Positions 24,480 through 38,489 of a stretch of DNA of 64,000 nucleotides are shown in pieces. The position numbers and the translations under genes were made by a program. Within the stretch, counting starts at the first letter, position 1, and the number at the start of each line of letters is the position of its first letter. The stretch lies in NCBI RefSeq assembly GCF_014633365.1, contig NC_068349.1, positions 17,994,753 through 18,058,752 of the forward strand. The letters are read 5' to 3'. Below the pieces are notes generated by a model. It did not search any database and was not told the DNA's origin. It was given only the letters and a program-made list of their open reading frames with translations. The DNA is from Diospyros lotus (taxonomy: Eukaryota > Streptophyta > Magnoliopsida > Ericales > Ebenaceae).

Positions 24480-25089
24480 CTGCACTGCACATATGTCAAT
24501 GATAGCTAGAAACCGAAATACATAAATAAGTTATCAAATAATTAATGGGCAAAACTAATTAAGCTCCCAACACCAGTACGTAATTGCATGAGAGAGAACC
24601 ATCAATCATCTAAAACATGGAATATATAGATCATTCCCTAACTATCATATCTGTGAAAATGTTCGCTTGAAACAACTACCATAATCGCAAGCCTTAATCT
24701 GATCACTGGGTAAGGTAATAATAAATAAAATGTTCCCTTGAATGCACAAAAATTTCTTTTTCCTTCCCCATATATCCAGCCGAAGGGAAAAAGCTCTGCA
24801 TGCATTTATTAGATGTCAGGAACAATAATTTCCAACAGATCGATGTACCAAGGCCAAGTTATACATCTTTTTCATGTTAATTATACTTTCACATGATTTT
24901 ACTTACTAGGCAAGAATTTCTTTCTTTCTAGGGAAAATGTAAGATAAATAGGTTGAAGAATTATCAAATTGTCACCCCAGAATATATTTGGTTCATCAAA
25001 AAAAATTGCTCATAGTTACACAATCTACTGGTTATACAAGCATGACTATCCTAAAGCATGATAATGACGACAACTCACCAGGCAGGCAA

Positions 25090-25188
25090 CTAATTAACAG
25101 CTCCCTCTGGCTGTCCTTCTGCTGCATCAAAATTCTGATTTTCAAGATTTTCCTCACATTTGTTTTCGTCGCCAACCATTGAAGAACC
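25090..25188 (-). pseudogene. Terminal exon of an unidentified plant gene
   Basis: Follows an acceptor (TTGTAG) and reads in phase 0 from the preceding exon: 'GSSMVGDENKCEENL', then 'NQNFDAAEGQPEGAVN' and a TAG stop at 25092-25090. The sequence is acidic and polar with no recognised domain. It belongs with the upstream minus-strand exons at 25281-25385, 40906-40981, 41189-41371 and 43918-44560. Confidence 0.55.
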
Positions 25189-25280
25189 CTACAATGCAAA
25201 ACAAGTAGAGACATTATAGTTACATTGTTTAGACCACAATATCCCAAACCTAAAACTACAAAAATCCTCCTAAGACTAAC

Positions 25281-25385
25281 CTCACAAAGCATCATATCAT
25301 TACCAATAGCAGTTGGCATGCCAGGAACATTGGGATTCTGCAATTCTTCCTCCTTACCAACATTAGTAAGAGATTCAGAACTAAT
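25281..25385 (-). pseudogene. 3' half of a duplicated exon, cut by a retrotransposon
   Basis: Ends at a good donor (GAG|GTTAGT) and encodes '..NVGKEEELQNPNVPG' to '..NDMMLCE'. The matching 5' half lies at 40906-40981 on the far side of the Athila-like element; the two halves share the target site CTAAT/CTAGT. Together they form about 176 nt homologous to the 183-nt exon at 41189-41371. A one-base deletion shifts the frame between the halves. Confidence 0.7.
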
Positions 25386-26889
25386 TCACTGTGCTTAACT
25401 TAACTCTGTGCAATTAATTCAAACAAACACTCAAAAATAAATAAATAAAAAAATCAAACACACAAACACAGAGCGTTTATACTCGCCAGTGTACGAGTGT
25501 GCGTTGCAGCACAAATTTATTTACTGGATGGGAGAGTCCAAGTCGATTCACTAAGAGATCTTATTAAAACAAAAATAAAAGTAGAGAAAATATTTATGTG
25601 ATAAATAGGTTTTTCAGACCAATTCAATTGATTTTAGGAAAGAAGAAAATTGAATGTGCAACTAAAAACAAAAGTCTCGAATCAAGATAATTTCAGTGTT
25701 AATCCAAATATTTCCCAAGACTCACAAATGACAGTATCATCGGGTTAAATTAATTTTAAAATCTTTGCTATTGATTATGTTTCGGGATGATAGTTCTAAT
25801 TATAGTAACCGACATACATGGCATTGCGACTCTAACTTAAACAACCACCATAAACCGAAATGTATATTGCACACTTAGATTTGGGGATGAGAGTATTTCC
25901 AAGTTAAGCAACCCAGATACATGGCATGAGAGTTCTGAGTTAGGCATATACCTCAATCAAAATTCAAATGATTTTTTCAAAAAATTCTCAAAATTAAATC
26001 AACACCTCAACTACAACGAAATTCGGCTTCTCTGAGAAATTTTGGCTTTGGACCTTGTCATCGCCTTGGTCCGAGATTAATTAGCCACACATCTTCATTA
26101 TTCAATACAAAAACAGAGGTTATATTGCGATATTTAAATGACTGAAATTAAAGTGCAAGAAATTAAAGAATTAAAGTTGCAGAATGTAAATGTGTGAGCA
26201 AAAATGTAAATGCAAATAAGTGAAATGAAATAGAATAGTGTATTGGAAGAATAGAATGAAAAGAACAAAATAGTGCGCTGAATGGAAACAAAAAGAACAA
26301 ATCAAAGAAAAACAACAAGAACAGTGCTGGTCGCCCCCTTATTCTTGCAGAAATGGCGGATAGGGGTCTTGGGGTTCTCACTGTGCGATTTGTGTTTATA
26401 TATATATATATATATATATCACTACCCTAACTGAAATGCCCTTTCAATTTCAATTAAATTACAAGGCTGAAATCGCGTGTGGAAGCTATTCTGCGTCTGC
26501 TGTTTCACGAGCTGGGCTTCTTCAATTCTCCAATTGCAATTGGGCTTCAATTTCAACTTTAATGCATGTGGTCCCCCAATTTGACAATAGCCCAAATAGT
26601 CCACTGCTTCACACATCTTCAATTCAAATTCAATTGTATTAATATATTATAATATATATATATAGCATGTCCAATTTAATAGTATGCATTATAATATATA
26701 TTTGTGTGTACTTATCAAGCATGTATTGAATATATATGTATTATAAATATTATATTTATTTATTATTTTATTATTATTATATATATTTGAGAAATTAACA
26801 TATAACCATGAAAAGCATATAAATATTCAATTAAATCCAATTTCAAGGTTAAAACAGGGTAAAATTTTGACACTTTTGAGCATCAATCA
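25386..26889 (-). repeat. 3' LTR of the Athila-like element (uninterrupted copy)
   Basis: 1504 bp. It serves as the empty-site reference for both insertions in the other LTR: '..gttaggcatata' near 25948 and 'ttattcaatacaaaaac' near 26100 are contiguous here. A TA-rich run lies at 26398-26420. Confidence 0.88.
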
Positions 26890-29800
26890 CAACTCTCAAC
26901 TTAAACATTGCTAGTCCCATAACAATCAGATTTTATATTGGCCAATTTTCATTCACAACATCAACATTAATGTTTAAATTTCAAATCTAAAATCAAAATA
27001 TAAAAAACAAGAATAAGTTACTCTAACACACAATTGATTGTTTTTTGTCAGATTTTCATCATGGGACACTCAATCATAAAAAAAACAATCAAATAAATTA
27101 GCACACCCGCATTACGACCTCTAAGCTTTGATTTCAAACCCTCTCAAGTATACACTCCAAGAAAAATGATCCCTCATGGTTACTCTCTAGGATGTACCGT
27201 AATAACAGTAAATGCAAAACAAATTGAAATCGGTGTCATCCTAAAATGAAAAATGGACTTTAATGAAAGAAGAGGGATTTTGACATAGTTTCATGATCAG
27301 AAAAATGCACAAATGCACAACTTCAGAAATTAAGTAAAATTTTAACTCTAAAATTCAAATTCCAAATTTTCATGTATCATAGGATCTAAAGGGATTGCAT
27401 ATTGGGTTGTAACGGGGTTTAGAGGTAGATGGATTAACAAATAAATGATAAAAGATTCGAAAGAATGTATCCGGGAAATAATTCTATTTAAGCAAATTCT
27501 CATTTTCATTTTTTTTCTTTTTTTTTCTATATATATATATTGAATTTGAATTTGACAAAAAAAATGAATTAACACAATGAAAGCATACATCTTCTCATCA
27601 ATTTTTATGGAATAGTTGCGAGTTTTTTTTTTTCTTTTTTTTTTTCATCATTTTTGTTTTCTTTTCAATTTTCAGTACTAAGATAGACTATTTCTCGAAC
27701 ACATTAGGTAGGGTAATATTTACCGAGTTTAAGATAAAATGAGGGTAATAAGAAAAGAAATAATTTAATTGGCTCAATGGGATTAATAAGAGAAAATAAT
27801 AGAAAAAGAAATAGGTTAACATACTCAAATTTTCAACAAAAGAATTCCACTGTCACATCCTATGACACACTTTCACTCAATCATCAAATTTAGAATTTGA
27901 AACAAGTTTAATTCTTTCATTGACATTTTTGGCATTCAAAACAAATTAGTGTAATGAAGCTATTAAAAAACATGAGAGGCAAGGAAAACTGCAACTAGAG
28001 TAAGCATTTATTCACTTAGAAAGAACATTTAATAGGCACAATTGCTCACACTAGGTAACAGTCTCTACTTAAGTTGAGGAATCATGCAGTGCATTAACCA
28101 ATTAATTACTATTTCAATAGATTTCATAGCCGACAGACAAATTTCCAATCAAAGAACAATCTATGCATGCAGATTACTCATTCCAAATCTTATACGTTCA
28201 TGTGTTCAAATAAGAAATCATCACACTCATGCCTCATTTGTAAACTCAAATTAGCTAACAGCATAAAAATCTTATGCAATAGAATAAGCATCAATTAAGC
28301 ACATTAAGTTTCCAATAGTAGAAAATTTAGATTATATATAGGAGTAAAAAGGAGCAAAAGAATCTCAATTTTTTTCTCTTTCTTTTTAATTTTTATTTTT
28401 TTTTATTTTTAATTGATACATTCGGATGCTACAAGAAGCTCATCCGAATTTATTCTTCATTTTTTTCTCTTTTTTTAATTTTTTATTTATTTTTAAATTT
28501 TTTAAGTGATTCATTCGAATGTTACATAAACAACTCTCAAATGCATTTGTTAAATTTTTTTTAATTATTATTTTTAAATATTTATTTATTTATTTTTTTT
28601 AATTTTTTAAGTAATTCATCCGAATGCTAAGAATAACATTCAAATTGATTTTTTCAGATTTTTTTAATAATTACTTTATTTTATTTATTTTATTGTTTAA
28701 TATTTTTACTTTTAAGTGATGCAGTCGAATGCATTTGATCAATTTTTTTTTATTATTTTAATTTATTTATTTATTTTTTAATTTTTAAAATCATTCAAAT
28801 GAGTGTGAAATTCATTCGAATGAATTTCAAATAGTAATTAATTTGTAAAGAGTTTGTACAAGCCATTCGAATGAAACAATAAGTCATTCGAATGTGTTGC
28901 TTTTTTTTTTAATATTATATTTAGTTTTTATTTAATATAACAAAATTCATTCGAATAAATTTTAAAGAGTAACTCAATTTATGAAGGATTTGTACAGGTC
29001 ATTCGAATGCAACAATAACTCATTCAAATGAATGCTTTGATTACCTTGAGTTTGTTCATGTCATTCGAATGTCCTTATTCCTCATTCAAATGAATTTTCT
29101 TTTTCTGTACATTTTCTTCTTGCTTTCTTGGAGTTATTTGAATGTAACAGCAACTCATTCGAATGAATTTCAAAATATTCGAATGACTAAGTACACATTC
29201 GCATGTTAGCAAAATTTCTTTATTTGAATTCCAAGACATTCAAATGACTAAGCACACATTCGAATGTCAGCAAATTTTTTATTTTATTTGAATTCTAAAA
29301 TAAAATAAAAAATTAAACAAAACGGAAACCATTTTTGTTATTTTCTTTATTATTGTATAGCCCAAATAGAAACAGAAATACACAAACAAAAATTTGCATT
29401 CCAATGTTTTTATAGCATAAATAAAAACTTGCATTTGAATATTTTCTTTTTTTATGAAACACTGCTATCCCAATAACAGTGATTATTCTCATTTTCATTT
29501 TTAGTTTTCATTTATAATTTTTATTTTTATTTTCATTTTCAGTTCAGTTGAAAAGAATTTAAGCCTAGTCAAAAAGAAAAACAAATTATATATATATATA
29601 TTATTATTATTTTGTTTTTTTTTAACTTACTAGAGATCATCCAAATTCATTTTTCATTTATTTTTTTTAAAAAAACACACACAAAAACAAAAGACACGAA
29701 GACAAACAAAATTAACCACTCACATTGTGACACTAAAACAGAAACAAAATAAAAACTATTTTTTTATTTTTAAATTTATTTATTTATTTTTTTAACATCC

Positions 29801-30330
29801 AAAAACAAAAACCAACAGAATTAAACATACTCAAACATTAATCAACAAAAAAAAAACAAAGCTTGATACTAACACAATTCGAATCCCTCCCCAACTTGGA
29901 TCGTACATAATCAGAAAAATAAGGGTTAAGGAATACCTGATAAGCTTCACGGCAAGAGATGATTCATTTGATCAACCTTTAAATTTTCTTCCTTGTTAGT
30001 ACCAAAAACATAAGAAATAAAAATAAACTAAATGTAGAAATGAGGAAGAAAATATTTATTAATGTTTTATTGGTTATTTTATTTTTTTTTATTTTTCCAA
30101 TTCAGAATTAAATAAGTGGTTGCACATATGATCATAACATAAATTCCATGCAATAAACCACTTACAAAATGGTTTCCAAAAAGATATAAATTGATTTTTC
30201 TAATTAAAACATATACATCCTTTGAAAACCTATCATTTAGAGGTGTTTGTTTTATTTGATCTAACTATGGAATATTACTTCGCACTTCTTTGAACACCTT
30301 TTTTTTTTCCGCAACAATTATTCCATTACC
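26890..30330 (-). other. Non-coding interior of the Athila-like element
   Basis: AT-rich, with many A/T runs and no gag, protease, RT or integrase in any frame. The most regular feature is the set of CATTCGAATG palindromes between about 28.4 and 29.3 kb. Absence of pol over 3.4 kb classifies the element as LARD/TR-GAG-like. Confidence 0.7.
28430..29270. repeat. Cluster of CATTCGAATG-type palindromes
   Basis: The 10-bp palindrome CATTCGAATG and its one-base variants (CATTCAAATG, CATCCGAATG, CATTCGCATG) recur more than a dozen times, often as pairs about 25-30 bp apart ('cattcgaatgaatttcaaa..'). Spacing is irregular and the spacers are not conserved as in a satellite. Confidence 0.7.
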
Positions 30331-30352
30331 GATCTCCGCAGTAACAGCGCCA
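30331..30352 (-). other. Primer binding site, tRNA-Asp type
   Basis: The minus strand reads TGGCGCTGTTACTGCGGAGA.., matching the Athila/Tat signature TGGCGCCGTTGCCGGGGA with a few substitutions. It sits 6 bases inside the 5' LTR end, giving the strand of the element. Confidence 0.85.
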
Positions 30353-30921
30353 AAAAATTGACTATGCTTAACTCTGTGCAATTAATTCAAACAAACACTC
30401 AAAAATAAATAAAGAAAAAAATTAAACACACAAATACAGAGCGTTTATACTCGTCAGTGTACGAGTATGCGTTGCAGCACAAATTTATTTACTGGATGAG
30501 AGAGTCCAAGTCGATTAACTTAGAGATCTTATTAAAATCGAAATAAAAGTAGCTAAAATATTTATGTGATGAACAGGCTTGTCAGACCAATTCAACTGAT
30601 TTTAGGAAAGAAGAAAATTGAATGCACAACTGAAAACAAAATGTCTCGAATCAAGATAATTTCAGTGCCAATCCAAATATTTTCCAAGACTCACAAATAA
30701 CAGTATCATCGGGTTAAATTAATTTTAAGATCTTCGCTATTGATCACGTTTCGGGATAATGATAGTTCTAATTATAGTAATCGGCATACATGGCATGACG
30801 ACTTTAACTTAAACAACCACAATAAACCAAAATGTATATTGCACACTTGGATTTGGAGATGAGAGTATTTTCAAGTTAAGCAACCCACATACATAGCATG
30901 AGAGTTCTGAGTTAAGCATAT

Positions 30922-33441
30922 TGTAATACCCAGTATTCAATATCAAATGTATTTTTGGAGTTAAGTGTTCAAAATGGAATTTATCAAAGTTTCAGGCCAA
31001 TGTGTAATATCCAAAACATGAATGAAATGCGGGAGTCTATGTCAAAGCAAGTCAAGGAAGGAAAAATTGCCTAAATAAGTAGTATTTGACAAAATCAAGA
31101 TATTCATGAAGGTTTGAGATAGAAAACACGCAATTAGGGGCATTCGAGCAAAAGTGCAGATTACTTAAACTGTCCGAGGAAGGCCAAAATGACGCATTTT
31201 CAAAAGTTATTGAAGGAAATGAATAGCTTAAAACATGTGGGCAGTAGAGGAATTAACAAAAAGTTTGGGGGTATCAAAGAGATGGTGGAAATGCAATTGG
31301 AAAATATTTGGGGGCTAAAATGAAAAAATATGAAAAATGGTGGTGTGAAACCAACCACCACACATGGCCACCGGTAGCCACCTCTGGAATGTCGGGAATC
31401 TCTCCTGGAGGCTCAGGAGTAGCCTCCAGGTGATGATGGTTGCATTGAGGGTTGCTATTGGTCGGAAGAAGCTGTGATGGGATTAGATTTAATGGCGGAA
31501 GTGACCGTCGATTCGGCCGGATTTTTCAAAGGCCTTATCTCGTGATTTAGGGCTATTTGAATCATTAGGAAGCTAGATTTGGGGCTTAAGGGATAAGAAC
31601 AAGTAAGATTTGGTGGGAAATCGTGTCGAAAATGGGTATAAAGGGGGTAGGAGGTCGAGGGTTTGAAAAGAAAAATCGATCGAAATTATTTGCATTTTTG
31701 CTAGAATCGAGCCTTGGGGATAAGGGGATTTTATTCTTTGTGTTGTGGGGATCATTTTTGGAGAGTTTCGAAGAGTTTAGTGTGCGTTTCATAGGGTTTT
31801 AACGAGTTGGTAGGAAAATCGAACGCTGTCGGACCGCAACTTGCAACTGGGTTTTAAACCCTCTTCCGGTGACTTTTTCTAACGGGTGAAGGGTCCATCG
31901 AGGTCGCCTCATCGAGCTCTTCAAGACCCGGTAGTTGTTTTGGCCAAAGGAGGTCACCAAAGACCTACCATAGCCGGAGAAGACGACTAGAACCGGTTAC
32001 GTGTGGGCTTCACTCGTTGAGGCTTGGGATGGCGTGTGAGGTGAGGTTTTCTTCTGAAATTAATTTTGTAATTTTTCTAAAATTATTTTAGGAATTTTCA
32101 TGGAAAAATATTTCGTGAAATTTGATGTTAGGTATTTTTTATGAATTTTTGAAGGTAAGAAAGGTTTAAAAATAGAGAAAAATAGAGAAAATTGAGAAAA
32201 AATAGGAATATTGATTTCTATAGCCATAAATGTTAAGTAGAAAATGACTGGACCGTTTGAGGTAAGGATTGCATGATTTCCAAGGTGTGGCACGCTTTTA
32301 GAGGCAAAAATTGGCTTTTCTAAATTAAGGTGAGTGGTATGTTTCCAGTCTTACCCTTGCTCAGAAATGTGTTGGTGTGTGTGTAGTGGGTTAAGGTGAG
32401 CGGTTTTACCCTCCCGAGTTTAGGTTACATGTGATTGAACCAATTCAAATGAACAGTTATACCCTACAGAACTTGGGATGTTATGCATAGGTGTTTTTAC
32501 TTATGTACTTGTGGCATCATATGCATATTGAACATGTGGTATATTGTATCAACTATTTTTACTTGTAAAAGAGTCTGTGCGAGGTGTGTGATTTTTCATA
32601 TCATCGGGGTATTGATTTTTGTGTCGTTGTTATGTCCATGAGGGACGGGATGAGGTCTTCTTGAGAACGGGGCAAGGTTAATCCCAGTGATCGGGTGACA
32701 CGATAGGGCACTCAGGGATTAAGTATGTTGCGATAAGGTCAATCCCAAAGGTGTGTGGAATGGATTTTCCACGGGAAATTGAGTATGCTAGGGAGATTTC
32801 TCAAGTTAGATGAGTTGCATGTTGTCGTTGTCTGTATATGCCATGCTCGTATGTCTTTCATATATTCAGTAAACTGTTTCATGCCATCTCTTAAATGTTT
32901 TATCATCTGACCCGGGTTATTCCCCTAGAATATTCAACGTTCCAGCCAAGGACTGTTGCGAGGGCAAGGACGTGGCCAGTTGAGGGCCAATTGTGTTTAG
33001 TTTGATAATCGTTGTATCATTTTGGAGGCGTTAGTATTTATTTTGGTATATGTATGAATGGTTGTATGATAGTGCTGTTATCATTTGGTAGTTTTGTAAT
33101 ACGTATTTCGGTATGGAAACACTATGTATGAAACTCGTGGTAGGCCACAGTATTTTGATGTTAATGTATTCGATGTGTTGTACTATGTCTCGTTTAGTTT
33201 TTAAGATTATTGATCTTGTTAGTTAAACGGGCAAGACTGAGATTTTTGAGATCTTATCTGCATGTGACGATTGTTCTTGAAATCACTGCGAATGTCAACC
33301 ATCGTATGTGTCGGGCATGTTTTCTGCATGTGAAGATTGTTCTTAATACACCGTACGTGATGGACTTGAAAGGGAAAAAAAAAAAAAAAGATTCTCGAAA
33401 ATTGCCTTATAGTGGCGCGCCTGTGCGAGAGGGGTGTTACA
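30922..33441 (+). repeat. 5' LTR of the 7.9-kb Ty3-type element
   Basis: 2520 bp, TGTAATACCC..TGTTACA. An A-run lies at about 33369-33390 near its end, as in the 3' copy. Confidence 0.85.
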
Positions 33442-33443
33442 AT

Positions 33444-33454
33444 TGGTATCAGAG
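33444..33454 (+). other. Primer binding site, initiator-Met tRNA type
   Basis: TGGTATCAGAG directly after the LTR end (two bases spacing), as expected for Ty3/gypsy elements. Confidence 0.85.
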
Positions 33455-36074
33455 ACCTAGGTTAAAACCCTAGGATGAGTAAGTTAGGTTGTCAAACTTA
33501 TCTTGGTTAGAACTACTAGACAAAAACCTGGATGAAAATAAGTATGGAAACTCTAGAAAGGTGAGACTTGAGGTTTTTAATTAAAATCTACTTCCATTAA
33601 CAAGAGGAGTCAAACAAGTTCTATTCACACTTTAGGCACATCAGTTGGAAATGAGAGAGCCAGTAATGAGGGTCATCAAAATGATATATGATTAACAAAA
33701 TGATTGAAGAATGAATATTTTGTGAATTTGGTACAACTTGAAGCATAGTATAACCTCTTCTAAAAGAATTTCAGTGAACCGTCTTAGTTACCTCTCGATC
33801 GGGATATGTGATAATGGTGATGTCGTGCCCTAACGAGATAAGTGAAACAACTAATGTAATACTCGAGAATAATTTGAGGATAAAAATGATATTTGATAAG
33901 GGGCATAAATGGAATTTCAGAAAAAATAAGGCTATAGGGTACACTAACGTAGCTTTGGATGACCGAATTAGTTAGAAGGAGTACCCCGGACCCTAGATAG
34001 CCAAAGAAAATGATATAGTATCGATGAGTGATTTAAGTTATGATTTTTAGTGATAAAAGAAATGAGATCGAGAACAATTTTCGGTACAACAAAAAATACA
34101 GCTGCCAATTAGGTTGTATTACCGAATTGTTATAGATGATATCCGAAAAATCAACAGAGTGTGTCTAGGACTAATATTTGATGTATAGAACAACCCTTAA
34201 GTGGTTTCGGGTTGAATCGAGTGGATTTGAGGTCAAAACGATCAATCGGGCCTAAGTGCAATTTTCTAAATTTGCTCGAGGGAGGTCAAAACGGTAAATT
34301 TTTAGAAGTTTCCAAGGAGAAATGAGAAGTACTAACCTTAAGGGTCTTAGTGATGGTGTTGGAAAGATCAGGGGCATGAGGATAAGGACCAAAATGCAAA
34401 AGAAAATTTCAAGGGGGGCCAAACTGTAATTTTCAAAAATCAGCACATGCGTGGCCGATTTGGCCGTGGATTTGGCCGGAAAATCCGGGAAAAATGGCAG
34501 CAAATCTTGTCAGGGCATGGCCAAGGACGATCCTGGTGGCGTGTAGGAGAAGATTTGGCCAGAAATCGGCCACGTGAGAGTCGAATTTAGCCTATAAATA
34601 TCAAGAGTTTTTGGCCAAAAATGAAGCAACAAATTGCTCGGTTTTGAGGGAAAATCGACGGAATCCAATAAGGGGTTTTTGATCCTTGAGGGAAGAGGAT
34701 CATTCCTGGAGATTTTGAGAATTTTTGGAGCGGTATAGGGGTGTTTTTGCATTCGGCCGTATGTATATATATATCGAGTGAAGGTGAAATCGGGTTGTAG
34801 AATGATCAATCGAGGGAGCTAATAAGGGGATTTTGGTCGCAAGGTTATGGGTAACTGATTTAGAAAGTTTCGTGTCAATCGGAGTTCGAATCGAAGGTCA
34901 ATTTGGCTCGCCGGAAAACGCAAAGCTTCGCCGGAGCTCGACTGTAAATCGTCAAATCGGGCTATTTTCGGTGAGTTTTCAGGCAATGTGAATGTGCCAT
35001 TGTGATCGAATTGAGGAGGGCTTCAAGGTGGTGTCGTCGGATCAGCCATCAGAGCAGGTCGCTGGTCGCCGTCGTCGGAGAAGATGACCGGAGATATTTT
35101 CTATATTTTTTTAAATACTGAAAATAAAGACAATTAGAGGAAAAATAGAATTAAAGGGATTAAAATTATGGAAAAATATCCAGAAATTCAATAAATATGA
35201 ATAGTTTATTTTGATAAATTTTTATCTTCGAAATTTCTTGAGGAGATAATTATTTTGGATTTTTGAAAGGAAAGGTAAATGGAAAATAAATAGGAGGGAT
35301 TTTTATAAAATTCTGAGAAACTTCCATAAGGATAAGGGATTTATTTTATGAGTTTTGGTGATTTTTCTTGGAGGATATTCGAAGTAAATCAAGAAGAAAT
35401 AAATTTTCTCAAGAAAAAGTAATTATGGAAATTTGAAAAAATAGGAGAAAATCTGGAAAATTTCCAGAAAATTCCAGAGGCTTATAAATATTGTTTTATG
35501 AATTCTTATGGAGAAAAATTTGGAAAAATGCTTGAATAGGTATTTATTTGGAATTATCGAGAGAAAAAAGGGAGAAAATAAGATAAAAATTATGAGAAAA
35601 TTGAAAAAATAGATATTTATTTTCCTTTGAATGCATACAATATCTAGGGTATCATTAAAGTTCGAGATTGAACTAGAGAGCGCCTGGCACGATAATCGAG
35701 GTCGATCGGGCACACATTTCGAGAAATCTTGAATTTAGCCCAAGGTGAGTGGTTATACCCAAAAAGACTTATAGTAGCATGTGAATGGTTTACTGAGAGC
35801 GTTCATCCCTATGGCTTGGTTTATTGTGATGGTTTGTCCAAACGGTTATTTACACATGCATTGAAATTCATACGATAAATTGCATACATTGAAATGTTGA
35901 TTTTAAGTTATGCATGTTATGATTTTTCGGCATTGGCATGTTGTGTTGTCCATGTGGGACGTGGGTTGTTAACTTGTGATGTAGCTCTCGAGTGTCAACA
36001 CTCGAAATGCGTGCCAAGGGTTAATGCTATGTGACTCACTTGGGACGGAGCTGAGACGGACTTCACCCTACGGT

Positions 36075-36152
36075 ACTCAAGTGGCGGGGCTGAGAGTGGA
36101 CACCACCCCGATTGTTGACTCAAGTGGCGGGGCTGAGAGTGGACACCACCCC
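36075..36152. repeat. Two copies of a 35-bp unit, period 43
   Basis: 'actcaagtggcggggctg..caccacccc' occurs at 36075-36109 and 36118-36152 without differences, inside the solo LTR. Confidence 0.9.
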
Positions 36153-36921
36153 AGGTTCCTTTGAGCAATAGCATTAAGGCCGAGGTGTCGTGAATTTCGA
36201 GGATAATGCTGATGTGACACTCTTGGGGCTAAGGTTGCATTGGGTTTTGGAATGCTTTTGAATTGGAGCGTAAAGCCTAACAATGATAATGGGGTGATTC
36301 TTGGATTCATATGTTGAGGTTGTCCCTCTTAAGCATGATTGTTTTGCCAATGGGCCGAAGTGGTCGTGTCGCCTTTAGAGAGATTGCATTTTCCCCGATT
36401 AGGGTTAAGTGCTATGTGGGATTCTCTTAGGCTGGTGCATGTCGGGATTTATCGATTTTATATATGATTTTGCATATCTGCATGAAAATGTTTTTGAACT
36501 CTCACTTAGATGATTTAGCATCTAATTTGGACTATGTCCCTGGAATATTGAAACGTTCCAGGTGAATGCAGTGGCGCCAAGGGAAAGAATATCATCGAGA
36601 TGTAGCAGCTATGTTTAGTTTTCGTAGGTTTTTGTCCATGATTACGATGTTCAGAGGTTATGTAATATTTTGATATTTTCATGTGAAACATCGATTTGGT
36701 TATTGTAAAAGGAATTGTCGGTTAAATATTATTGAGGTTTCGATCTTTCTTCCGCTGATGTGATTGATATTACTTGTCTTAGTCTATTAATTCTTAAATT
36801 TTGATATGTTAAGAAGGTACGATCGAGATTGTTGGGAAACAATTATGGTAAGAGTATGTATATCGAAAGACTTATGTTGTATATAATATTAAAAAAAAAA
36901 TATTCCTGAAATCTTGAGGTA

Positions 36922-36961
36922 ATGCTCACTTGGGAAAACGCCATGCTCACTTGGGAAAACG
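36922..36961. repeat. Two copies of a 19-bp unit near the LTR end
   Basis: ATGCTCACTTGGGAAAACG occurs at 36922-36940 and 36943-36961, just before the terminal GGCGTTACA. Confidence 0.9.
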
Positions 36962-36971
36962 AGGCGTTACA

Positions 36972-38489
36972 ACTGAGGTTACTAGGAGAACTTATCGAAG
37001 GACATGGGAGAGTAAGAATGGTTTGAAGACAATGTAAATCTTAAGGTTAAGTGAGATACCCCAAGTGGAGACTTAAGAGAAACATATTCAAATAGAGCCA
37101 ATTAGTGGAAATCCCAAATGGAAACTTAGGGGCAAGAAACTGATGGATTGTAAGAATAAAATCCCTACTTAGAGATTTGGGGGTTTGTCGGTTGAAGTCT
37201 TTGAGGCTATTAATTGGAGAATACTAGACTTTGCTAGGTGCTAGAACGTCGAGTTGGGAGTTAGCATCAAATGATGTGGTTCGAATGTAAGGTTGGTTCG
37301 GTAACCATAACTAAGTATCCATGAGATTTGGGAACTGAAAATTGGAGATCATTAGGCAAAATCCTTTACATTGAATGTGGGGATATCTGGTGGTTACTAA
37401 GAGTGAGCGAGTTATTGATGGTTAGTTTGATATGACATAACCTAATGGTAAATCAGGTTTGTGACTGGATGATATGAAATCATCAAGATTCGAGGGTAAG
37501 AATGACTTAATATAGATTGAGGATCCTAAGGAACGACCCGAAGTAAGAAACCCATGATAGTTCAATAACTGCTTTTAGGAATAGAATTTGAGGGTTTTAG
37601 GAATCCGAAATTATTGACGGGGATATTGAGATAAAGGATCCAGAATTGATGACAAAGGAAATAAGGAAAGATTACCTTAAGGAAACGGTTCATAGGAACA
37701 AGTAATATTTATTTTGTTTCATATATTATTCAAGGATAAAGAAGGTCGAGGGGTAGCCTTGAGTCCTGTGGAAGTCTTGGGTAATGATAGAAGAAAACAT
37801 TGTATCAAGTATATTAACCTAGGATCAGACGGGGAGGATGAATCAGAATTAATTGAGGTCGAATTCTCGTCTTGCTGGATATTGAGTGTTTTGGAAGTTT
37901 TTGTAGTAGTAATTCAAGATTGGTGTAACATGTTTTGAGTTGCAATTTTTTCCTTTTGAGTGAAATCTTGGGTGTGATCTCAATCTATTTCCCTTACAAA
38001 TGGTCACTACTAGACAAAGAGGGAGCGGCTGTAAATTGGCTATAGTTAGGGTCGAGTTGCGATCGAAAATTATTAAGATATGAAATGTGAGGTTCGCATG
38101 TTTTGAGGAATAGAATTTTTCCTTGGAAATTTGAAAGAATCTTTTGGCTTATAGAGGATTTGCAGAATGAAACTTTACTTGATGATTTTGGGGATTGTAA
38201 ATGATATAGGGATAAATGATAAACTAGAGATTTGTGATTTAGGATGAATCTTGGAGATTAGAAAGGTTTTGGGATAAGGGAATTTTGAGTTTAACTTTGA
38301 TGTTCTAAGGAAAATTTACTCATACTGTATAGACTTGGAGATAAAATAATATTTCAACTTGAGGAAATGATTTCATGTAAAGCTTGAAATGACCCTAGTC
38401 GATTGAGAAAGGTTCAAAATCTGAAGAAAATAGTTAGCAAAGTGTGCGGTAGCCAGATTAAAAAAAAAAGGTTATTATACAAAAGGCTG
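36972..38489 (+). other. Interior of the 7.9-kb element, no coding sequence recognised
   Basis: Purine-rich sequence ('gagactt..', 'ggagatt..') with only short open frames. The longest, 37714-37938, has no match I can name. I see no RT, integrase or RNase H motif. Confidence 0.55.

Larger units (their letters stand above)
33855..36971 (+). mobile_element. Solo LTR (3.1 kb), related long-LTR family
   Basis: Begins TGTAATACTC and ends GGCGTTACA. Flanks ACTAA (33850-33854) and ACTGA (36972-36976) match at 4 of 5 bases. Its 3' part has the same architecture as the enclosing element's LTR (a 'ggaatattgaaacgttccag' block near 36540, compared with 'agaatattcaacgttccag' near 32928). No coding sequence. 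It contains two short tandem duplications, listed separately. Confidence 0.75.

Noticed and set aside
28430..29270. CRISPR-like regular repeats
   Set aside because: The repeated word is a 10-bp palindrome with irregular spacing inside a plant retrotransposon; no repeat-spacer structure and a eukaryotic setting.
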